The notes beneath the pieces are model-generated. The model worked only from the letters and a program-made list of their open reading frames with translations, was not told the DNA's origin and made no database searches. From the NCBI GenBank assembly GCA_963718305.1, contig CAVQZG010000007.1, positions 124,001 to 188,000 on the forward strand: a stretch of DNA of 64,000 nt, given 5' to 3'. This DNA is from RYN-230 sp963718305 (GTDB lineage Bacteria; Actinomycetota; Actinomycetes; Streptosporangiales; Streptosporangiaceae). Made by a program: the position numbers and the translations under genes. Below, piece after piece: positions 16,736 to 25,071 of this stretch (its first letter is position 1; every line of letters starts with the position of its first letter).

Positions 16736-17737
16736 TCAGGCGAGCAGGCAGGCGGCCTCATGGCCGGGCGCCACCGTGGCCTTCGGCGGTCCCAGAGCCG
16801 GGTCCTCCTGGGTGCACTGGAGCTCGGCGATGGGGCAGCGCGGGTGGAACCGGCACCCGCGCGGCACATCGACGGGGTTCGGCGTCTCACCCAGCAGGAT
16901 CTGCGGGGTGCCGCGCTGCCGGGGGTCACGGTTCGGGACCACGGACAGCAGCGCCTTGGTGTACGGGTGCTGCGGATTGCGGACCACGTCCCGCGCCGGT
17001 CCCTGTTCCACGATCCGGCCGAGGTACATGACGGCGATGCGGTCGGCGAAGTGCGCGGCCGTGGACAGGTCGTGGGTGATCATGAGGATGCCCATGTCAC
17101 CGTCGCGGCGCAGCCCGTCCAGCAGGGACAGCACGCCCGCCCGGACCGACACGTCCAGCATCGACACGGGCTCGTCCGCGAGCAGCAGGTCCGGGCCGAG
17201 CACCAGGGCCGCGGCGATGCTGACCCGCTGCCGCTGCCCGCCGGACAGCTCGTGCGGGTAGCGTTCCAGGTACTGCTCGGCGGGGGCCAGCCCGGCCCGT
17301 TCCAGAGCCTGGATGGCCAGGTCCCGGCGCTCGGCCCCGGACCGGCCGATGCCGTGCACCAGCATGGGCTCCTCGACGGCGTCCTGGACCCGGAACCGGG
17401 GATCGAGGGACTCGTACGGGTCCTGGTAGATCATCTGCAGCTTGCGCCGCAGTGGGCGCATCTGCTGCTGGGACAGCCCGGTGATGTCGGTGCCGTTCAG
17501 CCGGATGGTTCCGGACGTAGAGTTCACCATCCGCAGGATGGTCTGCGCCGTGCTGGTCTTGCCGCAGCCTGACTCGCCGACCAGGGCCAGCATCTCGCCG
17601 CGGGCCAGGGTGAAGCTGACCCCGTCCACCGCGTGCACCTGCAGCCGCGGCTCGCGGGCCAGCCGCTCGGTCAGGCCGCGCCGGACCGGGTACTGCGTGA
17701 CCAGATTGTCCACTTCCAGCAGCGGTGCCTCGCTCAC
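16736..17737 (-). CDS. dppF: Peptide ABC transporter ATP-binding protein (DppF type)
   Basis: A 333-residue ATPase with Walker A GESGCGKTSTAQ near residue 55, Q-loop MIYQDPYESLDPRF, signature LSGGQRQRVSIAAA near residue 165, Walker B LLLADEPVSMLD and the C-terminal oligopeptide-ATPase extension with Cys pairs (RGCRFHPRCPIAELQC) that is typical of Dpp/Opp ATPases. GTG 17737 overlaps the stop of the companion ATPase gene (GTGA). It is the last gene of a five-gene leftward dpp-type operon. Confidence 0.92.
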   Translation of the reverse strand: MSEAPLLEVDNLVTQYPVRRGLTERLAREPRLQVHAVDGVSFTLARGEMLALVGESGCGKTSTAQTILRMVNSTSGTIRLNGTDITGLSQQQMRPLRRKLQMIYQDPYESLDPRFRVQDAVEEPMLVHGIGRSGAERRDLAIQALERAGLAPAEQYLERYPHELSGGQRQRVSIAAALVLGPDLLLADEPVSMLDVSVRAGVLSLLDGLRRDGDMGILMITHDLSTAAHFADRIAVMYLGRIVEQGPARDVVRNPQHPYTKALLSVVPNRDPRQRGTPQILLGETPNPVDVPRGCRFHPRCPIAELQCTQEDPALGPPKATVAPGHEAACLLA

Positions 17738-18705
17738 GGCGCCTGCCCGGCCGGCTGGCGGGTGAGATGGCAGGCGGCCTCGTGGCCGGGACCGACCGCC
17801 CGGAGCACCGGGCGCTCGCCGGCGCAGGGCTCGAACGCGGAGTCGCAGCGCGGCCGGAATGGGCAGCCGGGCAGGTTCCGGTCCAGCCGGGGCGGGGCAC
17901 CGGCGATGGAGACCACCTCGTCCTCTCCGTACAGGTCGGGAGTGGCGGCGAAGAGCAGCCGGGTGTACGGATGGCGGGGCGCGTGGAAGAGCGTCTCCAT
18001 CGGTCCGGATTCCACGATCTCGCCCGCGTACATGACTGCCGCCCGGTCGCAGACCTGCGCCACGACCGGCAGGTCGTGCGTGACCAGCACCAGGGCCAGG
18101 CCCAGCTCGCCCGACAGCCGGGTGAGCAGGTCCAGGATCTGGGCCTGCACCATGACGTCCAGCGCCGTGGTCGGCTCGTCGGCCAGCAGGATCTTCGGGT
18201 CGCAGGCCAGCGCCATCGCGATCGACGCCCGCTGCCGCATGCCGCCAGAGAACTCGTGTGGGTACCGCTCGGCCGCGGCCGCGGGGATGCCGACCAGTTC
18301 CAGCAGTTCGCCCGCCCGCCGCCGGGCGGCCGCGCCGTGCGCGATGTCGTGGAAGGCCATCGGCTCGGTGATCTGCCAGCCGATCTTCTTCACCGGGTTC
18401 AGCGCGTTCATCGCGCCCTGGAAGACCATGGCGATGTCGGTCCAGCGGTGCGCGCGCACCGAGTCTTCCCCGCCAGCCAGGATGTTGTTGCCGTTGACCC
18501 GCACCTCGCCAGCCAGCGACGCGTTGGGCGGCAGCAGGCCCATCAGGGCCAGGATGGTGGTGGTCTTGCCGCAGCCGGACTCGCCGACCAGGCCGAAGCG
18601 TTCGCCCGGGTCCAGCGAAAAGCTCACCCCGGCTGCCGCGTGGACCTGGCCCCCGCGGGGAAGGTCGAACCAGACGTGCAAGTCGTCGACTTCGAGCAGG
18701 CTCAA
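17734..18705 (-). CDS. dppD: Peptide ABC transporter ATP-binding protein (DppD type)
   Basis: A 323-residue ATPase starting at TTG 18705, which overlaps the permease stop as TTGA; a longer in-frame extension into the permease gene is not credible. Walker A GESGCGKTTTILAL near residue 43, Q-loop VFQGAMNALNPVKKIG, signature FSGGMRQRASIAMA near residue 157, Walker B ILLADEPTTALD, and the C-terminal Cys motif PGCPFRPRCDSAFEPC. It partners with the DppF-type subunit to power peptide import. Confidence 0.9.
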   Translation of the reverse strand: MSLLEVDDLHVWFDLPRGGQVHAAAGVSFSLDPGERFGLVGESGCGKTTTILALMGLLPPNASLAGEVRVNGNNILAGGEDSVRAHRWTDIAMVFQGAMNALNPVKKIGWQITEPMAFHDIAHGAAARRRAGELLELVGIPAAAAERYPHEFSGGMRQRASIAMALACDPKILLADEPTTALDVMVQAQILDLLTRLSGELGLALVLVTHDLPVVAQVCDRAAVMYAGEIVESGPMETLFHAPRHPYTRLLFAATPDLYGEDEVVSIAGAPPRLDRNLPGCPFRPRCDSAFEPCAGERPVLRAVGPGHEAACHLTRQPAGQAP

Positions 18706-19661
18706 ATCGCGTCCGGCCCCCTTCCGACCAGCGGGCGCAGCCGCCACCGGCGCACCGACAGGTTGGCCGCCTTCAGCCGCGGGTTCAGCGCGTCCTCCAC
18801 CGCCTGGCCGAACAGGAAGCAGCCCACGATGACGGCGGCGATGACGATCCCGGCGGGCACGATGGCCCACCAGGCGCCCGAGGAGATCGCGGTCCGCTGG
18901 AACGCGTTCTCCAGGATCGTTCCCCAGGTGGTGACCGTCGGGTCTTCCAGGCCGAGGAAGGCGAGCGCGGTCTCCAGGTAGATCGCGATCGCGATGGTGA
19001 GCACCGTGTTGGCGATGAGCAGGGGGCCGACCTGGGGCAGGATGTGCTTCCAGATGATCCGCGTGTTGCTGGCCCCCAGCGCCCGGGTGCGTTTCACGTA
19101 CACCCGCTCACGCACGCTCATGACCTGGGCCCGGATGATCCGGGCGGTCGAGGTCCACTCCAGGATGCCGATCACCATGATCACGTGGAACAGGCTGGCC
19201 CCCCAGACGTCAGCGATGACGATCATGAGCACCAGGTCCGGGATGACCAGCAGGTAGTCGGTGATGCGCATCAGCCCGATGTCGATCCAGCGGCCGAAGT
19301 AGCCGGACAGGATCCCGACCCCGCCACCGATGATCATCGCGACCAGGGTGGCGGCGAACCCGACCACCAGGGAGATCCGGCCGCCCTGCATCAGCAGGCT
19401 GAGCATGTCGATGCCGCCGTCGTCGCAGCCGAGCCAGTGCGCGCTGGACGGCGGCGCGTATACCGCGCAGGTCTGCTGGGTGATGCTGTATGGCGAGATA
19501 TACGGCGCCACGATCGACAGCAGGACGAAGAAGCCAATGATCGACAGGCCGACGACGGCCGATTTGCGTTCCCGGAGCACGGTGCGGAAGAAGCCGCCGC
19601 GGGTCGATGGCTGGCCCTCGGCCTCGACGGCGAGCGCGGGGTCCTGTAGGGGCAGGGTCAC
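18702..19661 (-). CDS. dppC: Peptide ABC transporter permease (DppC type)
   Basis: A 319-residue permease with about six membrane segments. The N-terminal OppC-like region has RERKSAVVGLSIIGFFVLLS and then the YISPY stretch usual for DppC. The EAA loop reads RTRALGASNTRIIWKHILPQ near residue 215. GTG 19661 overlaps the dppB stop (GTGA). A roughly 55-residue periplasmic insertion with two Cys (QQTC and GCDD) follows the first membrane segment. Confidence 0.9.
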   Translation of the reverse strand: MTLPLQDPALAVEAEGQPSTRGGFFRTVLRERKSAVVGLSIIGFFVLLSIVAPYISPYSITQQTCAVYAPPSSAHWLGCDDGGIDMLSLLMQGGRISLVVGFAATLVAMIIGGGVGILSGYFGRWIDIGLMRITDYLLVIPDLVLMIVIADVWGASLFHVIMVIGILEWTSTARIIRAQVMSVRERVYVKRTRALGASNTRIIWKHILPQVGPLLIANTVLTIAIAIYLETALAFLGLEDPTVTTWGTILENAFQRTAISSGAWWAIVPAGIVIAAVIVGCFLFGQAVEDALNPRLKAANLSVRRWRLRPLVGRGPDAI

Positions 19662-20623
19662 TGCGAGATCCTCGGGTCCAGGCGGAAGTAGAGAAGGTCG
19701 GCGAAGAAGTTCAGGATGATCACGGCCACGGTCAGGATCAGGAAGCCGCCCTGCAGCATCGGGTAGTCGCGCTGCCCGATCGCGTCGTACATGGCCAGCC
19801 CGATGCCGGGCCAGCTGAAGATCACCTCGATCAGCAGCGCGCCGCCGACGATGTAGCCGAGGTCCAGCGCGACCAGGGTGACCATCGGGAGCAGCGCGTT
19901 GCGGAACGCGTGCCGCCGCACGATCCGGCGGTCGGGCAGCCCCTTGGCCCGGGCGGTGAGCACGTAATCCTCGCCGAGCGTCTCCAGCATGGAGGACCGG
20001 ACCACCAGCGTGTAGCTGCCGTAGGCGGTCAGCATGAGGGTCGCGGCGGGCAGGATCATGTGCTTGCCGATGTCTATCAGGTGCTGCCAGAACGGCTCGG
20101 CGCCGAACAGGAAGGGGTCGCTCATCCCGGCGGCGGGCAGGTACCCGGCGAAGATGATCAGCAGCATCAGGCCGAGCCACTGGGTCGGGAACGCGTAGAA
20201 GAAGATCGCCCCGTTCGTGCTGAGGTGATCCGGCGCCGTCCCGCGCCGCCAGGCCGACAAGACGCCGGTCGCTACCCCGACCACGATGGCGGCCACGGTG
20301 CCCACGGTCACCATGGGGATGGTGTTCTTCAGGTCAGCGATCAGCAGATGGGTCACGGGCTGCTGGTAGGTGAACGAGATGCCCATGTTCCCGTGGGCCA
20401 GTTCACGCAGGTAGATGATGTACTGCTGCCACTTGGGCTTGTCCAGGCCGAATTCCACGGTCAGCGCGTGCACCAGCTGCGGGCTGGCCTTCGGCACCCG
20501 GGACAGGTTGGACACCGCGCTGCCCGGCAGCACCCGGAACAGGAAGAAGTTGATCGTGATCGCGACGAACACGGTGACGAGCGCGAAGAACCCGCGTTTG
20601 ATCACATAGTCCGCGCTGCGCAC
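19658..20623 (-). CDS. dppB: Peptide ABC transporter permease (DppB type)
   Basis: A 321-residue permease starting at GTG 20623. Seen: the DppB N-terminus with a first membrane segment around residues 10-30, then FRVLPGSAV, EFGLDKPKWQQYIIY, and the EAA loop TARAKGLPDRRIVRRHAFRN near residue 225. It follows the substrate-binding gene by 4 nt and overlaps dppC by 4 nt. Together with DppC it forms the peptide pore. Confidence 0.92.
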   Translation of the reverse strand: MRSADYVIKRGFFALVTVFVAITINFFLFRVLPGSAVSNLSRVPKASPQLVHALTVEFGLDKPKWQQYIIYLRELAHGNMGISFTYQQPVTHLLIADLKNTIPMVTVGTVAAIVVGVATGVLSAWRRGTAPDHLSTNGAIFFYAFPTQWLGLMLLIIFAGYLPAAGMSDPFLFGAEPFWQHLIDIGKHMILPAATLMLTAYGSYTLVVRSSMLETLGEDYVLTARAKGLPDRRIVRRHAFRNALLPMVTLVALDLGYIVGGALLIEVIFSWPGIGLAMYDAIGQRDYPMLQGGFLILTVAVIILNFFADLLYFRLDPRISQ

Positions 20624-20627
20624 CGCC

Positions 20628-22359
20628 TCAGCCCGCCTGGTGCACGCTCTCGAACGGGATCTTGGACATCGAGTTCCACGAGTAGCCAGCGATCAGCGGC
20701 AGGTCGGTCCACGCGGTCGAGTGCGCCTCGATCGAGTCCGGGAAGTCGAGCACCAGGTACGACCCGCTGGCTCGCGATCATCTGCTGCATCTGATAGACG
20801 ATCTGCTGCCGTTTCGCGGGGCTGGTGGCCGCGCTCTGCGCCTGGTACAGGTTGTCGTAGGCCTTGCTGCAGTAGCCGGTGTCGTTCCAGACGTTCCAGG
20901 ATCCGCAGGTCAGCACGGACAGCATGAAGTCCGGGTCGGATCAGCGGGTACCAGTCCCACATCGAGATCTCGAAGTTCTTGTAGTTGTTGGCCAGTGATC
21001 GCGTTGTAGGCGGCCGAGTCGTCCAGCACCTTCAGGTTCAGCTGCACGCCGATCTTCTTGAAGTCACGGCTGGATGATCTGGAACGACCGCTGGCCATAG
21101 GTGTTCTGGATGTCGGTCGGCATGATCACCGTGTAGGACATCGGGTGGCCGTTGGCCATCCGCACCCCGTTCGGGCCCATCTTGTACCCGGCCTGGTCCA
21201 GCAGCTGGTTCGCCTTGGCTCAGGCTGAACGGGTCGGGCTTGATCGCCGGGTCATACCAGTGGCCGGTGGCGGGCGGGATGATCGACGATCCGGGCTGGC
21301 CGAGGCCGAGCAGCGACGTCTTCACGATGGCCTGCCGGTCGATCGCGTCGTCGAACGCCTGCCGCACCAGCGGATTCATCAGCTCCTTGTGGCTGGCTTG
21401 CTGCTGCGGGTTGGCGTTGATGATGAAGTCGTCGAACACCACGCCCGGGCTGGACCGCACCACGAAGTGGGCGGACTTGAGCGTGGCCACCGAGGTCGGC
21501 GGCACAACCTCGACCCCGTCCAGCTGATGGCTCTTCAGCGCGGTGATCATCCGCATCGGTGGTCTGGAAGAACTGCAGCCCGAATCCGTCAATATGCGGC
21601 TTGGGGCCGTAGAACGTGGGGTTGCGCTTGAACAGCGCGATCTGCTTCGGCGTGTACTTGGTCAGGACGAACGGGCCGCCGGACACGATCGGCGCGTTGT
21701 TGCTGAACCGGGTCAGCGCCTTGCCGTTGCCGGTGGCGTACTTGGCCCAGACGTGCTCGGGCAGGATCGGCACCTGCTGCACCTGCGACAGCACGTTGGC
21801 CACCGGCCGCTTGTAGGTCAGCACCAGCGTGGTGGCGTTCGGCGCGGTGGCGCTCTTCATGTGCGCGACGTAGCCCGCGGAGTTGGCCGTCGCCCCGTCC
21901 TGGTACTTGAGGATGGTCTGGTAGGTCCAGGCCGCGTCGGCCGCGGTCAGCGGCTTGCCGTCGGACCACTTGGCGCCAGGCTGGGTGTGGAAGGTCCAGA
22001 CCTTCCCGCCCGAGCTCTCCGACCAGCTGGTCGCGAAGTCCGCCACGAACTGCAGCTGGGGGTTGTACTGGACCAGCATGGGATAGATGTACTCGAACGT
22101 CGACGTAGGCGTCACCCTGGAACGCGACGAACGGGTTCAGCGAGTCGATGCTGGAATTGCTGCCCAGCCGGAACACGCCGCCGTTCTTGACCGAACTGCC
22201 GGACCCGCTGCTGCCGCAGGCGGCCGCGGCGAGCGTCACGACGGCCGCCACGGCGATCAGCCGGGCCGTGTGACGGCGCCGGCGCGGGTTCCCCCGGTGC
22301 GGGCGCAGTCCCGTCCAGAATCCCCGGTGTCTTCCGGGTAGCTGACCGTGGCTTTCCAT
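20628..22359 (-). pseudogene. dppA: Peptide ABC transporter substrate-binding lipoprotein (DppA type), seven +1 frame breaks
   Basis: From ATG 22359 a lipoprotein signal is seen (RLIAVAAVVTLAAAAC), then RLGSNSSIDSLNPFVAFQGD. The family 5 solute-binding sequence continues to SKIPFESVHQAG at 20628 but only by changing frame seven times. Each change is explained by one extra base, at about 22098, 21551, 21220, 21066, 20996, 20938 and 20769. The span of 1732 nt minus 7 is exactly 575 codons, and protein sequence between breaks is well conserved (for example FEYIYPMLVQYN, then MITALKSHQLDGV). This looks like assembly error in one locus rather than natural decay, because no stop or missense damage accompanies it. 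If real, the importer would have no binding protein. Confidence 0.82.
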
Positions 22360-22496
22360 CCGCCTGCCCTCGTTCCTGGAGCCGCCCGGAATCCGCCCCG
22401 CCCGACTTGCCGGGAAATCATCTGAATAGCCGTTTAGGGTCGCTCATCAGGACATGGGCGTCAACCCCCGGGCCGCAAACGCCGCCTCGACGTGAC

Positions 22497-23505
22497 CTAA
22501 CGCACGCCCGGCTCACCGAGCCTGCCCCGCTGGGACAGGCTGTACAGCAGCGCGAACGACGGGCCGACCAGTACCACGATGATCGCGACCACGACCAGTT
22601 CCGCGACCCCGGCCCCGGCGGGCGCGGCCGCATCATGGATGGTCAGCCCCGGTGGCAGCAGCAGCGGGTACTGGGCGAGCGCCCATCCCCAGATCACGGC
22701 GGTCACGGCCAGGGCGGCCAGCAGCCGGGTCAGCCTGATCTTGTCCAGCGTCAGCAGGACCGCCGCGGCGACGCCGGCCAGCACCGAGATCACCACCAGC
22801 GGCAGGGCCCGCCCGGTGGTCAGGATCGAGAACACCCGGGCCGCCGCCGTGTGCAGGGTAGCCATGGTGATCGCGGCCAGCAGGCCGGTCACGACGGCGG
22901 CCGCCAGGGCCCGCCGGGTGAAGTACGTGCGCAGCCCTGGCTCACCGGCGCGCTCGCTGTCGGTGGCCAGGTAGACGGCGGCCAGGTACGCGGAGGTCGC
23001 CACGAACAGGGCGCCGGTCAGCAGGGACGTCGGGTTCACCCAGGACGCGGCCGGATCGCCAGCCGCGCCGCGCACCCGGCCGGTCACGATGGCCCCGATG
23101 GCGGTGCCCAGGAAGAAGGGGGTCAGCAGGGAGGCCAGGGCGAAGACCGCGCCACTGATCCGCTGCCAGCGCAGCGTCTCGCACCTGCGAACGGAACGCG
23201 AAGCCGGCCCCGCGCAGGACGATGCCCAGCGCGGCCACGCTCAGCGGCACGAACAGCGTGGTGAAGATGCGGGCGAAGGCGCCCGGGAAACCGGTCCAGA
23301 GCAGCACCAGGGCGATGATCAGCCAGACGTGGTTGGACTCCCAGACCGGCCCGATGGAACGGTCGATCCGCCGCCGCGCCGGCGCACCGGCCGCCGCGGC
23401 ACCGGCCAGCAGATCCCAGACGCCGCCGCCGAAGTCGGCCCCGGCCAGCACGGCGTAGGCCGTGATCACCAGGATGAGCACGGCCGCGACGATGTCGGGG
23501 ATCAT
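22497..23505 (-). pseudogene. cydB: Cytochrome bd-type ubiquinol oxidase subunit II, one frame break
   Basis: From ATG 23505 the CydB N-terminus MIPDIVAAVLILVITAYAVL and DFGGGVWDLLAG are seen, followed by SIGPVWESNHVWLI, the conserved loop of this subunit. One extra base near 23181 breaks the frame after FAFRSQV; the protein then continues through GRVRGAAGDPAASWVNPTSL to the stop TAG at 22499-22497. Removing one base gives exactly 335 residues, normal for the family. ATG overlaps the cydA stop (ATGA). The subunit is a membrane protein stabilising the haem-bearing CydA; no cydX-like or CydCD genes follow here. Confidence 0.85.
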
Positions 23506-24907
23506 CGCGGCGGCTCCGGCCGTGGCGCGATCTGCTCGGCGGGCGGCGCGTAGGGCACGGCGGGTTCCGGCTGCCCCGGGATCCCCGTGCTCCAGCGGCG
23601 CTGCATCACGAACAGGACCGCGAACGTGGCCGCCGTCAGCGCCCCGTAGATGACCAGGGTCGCGGCCAGCGTGCCGGTCACCCCGCTGGCGGTGGTCGCC
23701 GCCTGGCTGGTGAGCAGCACGTGATAGACGGTCCAGGGCTGGCGGCCCACCTCGGTGACGACCCAGCCCGCCTCCATGGCCGCCGTCGCGGCGACCCCGG
23801 ACAGCGCACCCCCGATGAGAAACACCGGGCCCGGCCGGCCCTGCGGCAGGTCACGGTGGCGCCACCAGGACCAGGCCAGCCAGATCCCCCAGAGCAGCAG
23901 CAGGGTCCCGATGCCAACCATGAGGTCGAAGCTCAGGTGGAGGAGGGTGGGCAGCGGCGGCCGGTAGGCGGCCGGCACGCTGTCCCAGCCGGTCACCCGG
24001 GTGTGCGGCGAGAAACCCACCAGCAGCGAATCGACGTCGGGCAGCCCGATGCCCGCGATCACGTGGCCGTGATACCAGATGCCGGCGACCCACTCGGTGG
24101 CGCCGCGCGTGCTCCGGGTGACGTACTCCATCGACGCGAACTTGACCGGCTGCTGGCTGGCGATCGCGCGCGCCGCGGTGTCGCCGACCACGATCTGGAC
24201 CGGCGTCGCGATCGCGGCGATGGTGAACGGCACGCCGAAGCCGAGCCGGGTGTAGCGGTCCCGGCGGCCGCGGAGCAGGCCCACCGCGTACGGCGTCGCG
24301 GCCAGGCCGCCCGCGACCATGTAGGCGGCCAGGATCATGTGCGGGGCCTCGTAGTAGGTGGCCCCGTTGAAGAACACCGCGACCGGGTTGACGCTCGTGA
24401 TCTGGCCGTGCGCCACGGTATAGCCGGACGGCTGGTTCATCCACGAGTTCGCGGCCACCACCGACAGGGCGCCGAGGATGCCGCTGACCACGATCGGCCC
24501 GAGGGTCCAGAAGTGCAGCCACGGGGGCAGCCGGTCCCAGCCGTACAGATAGATCGCCGTGAACACCGCTTCGAGCAGGAAGAAGATGCCCTCGAAGCTG
24601 AACGGGATGCCGATGGCCGACCCGTACCTCCCCATCAGCCCCGGCCACAGCAAGCCCATGTCGAACGACAGGACGGTCCCGCTCACCGCGCCCACCGCGA
24701 CCAGCACGGCCATCACCTTCGACCACCGCCGGGCGAGCAGCAGCGCGTCGGCGTCTACCGCGGAGGCCGAGATAGTGCGCGGTCATCACCACGGCCGGGA
24801 AAGCCGATGCCCATGCAGGCCAGGATGATGTGGAAACCCAGGCTCGATCCCATCTGGGCCCGGGCCGGGATGACCTGGTCCGAATGCAGCGCCAGGCTGC
24901 TCAGCAC
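23502..24907 (-). pseudogene. cydA: Cytochrome bd-type ubiquinol oxidase subunit I, two frame breaks
   Basis: The start is GTG 24907 (MLSSLALHSDQVIPARAQM). Two extra bases, near 24796 and 24759, break the frame around GIGFPAVVMTAHYLGLR and DADALLLARRWSKV; with both removed the gene is 467 residues exactly. Conserved features: RAQMGSSLGFHIILACMGIG at the N-terminus (family His for haem), SFDMGLLWPGLMGRYG, FSFEGIFFLLEAVF (haem Glu), NSWMNQPSGY, and GRQPWTVYHVL near the C-terminus. The short protein and N-terminus resemble the cyanide-insensitive CioA type. It is a membrane terminal oxidase reducing O2 at low oxygen. The breaks are probably sequence errors. Confidence 0.85.
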
Positions 24908-25071
24908 CTGTCTCGCCTCGCCTTCGATATCGCGGCTGGCTGCGGTACCCCCGCCTATCCTGGCAAACAGGGGTGAGAGGCTTAGACGGGGGCTAGAGGC
25001 TTGAGTTTGCCTTTCCCGGTACGCATCGGGTCAGACGAGTGATCATCGCGTAGAAGGGTAACTCTAGGGGC

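Noticed and set aside
20628..22359. Genuine pseudogenisation of the peptide-binding protein
   Set aside because: Only single-base insertions are seen, with no stops, deletions or loss of similarity between them; error is more likely, though not proven.
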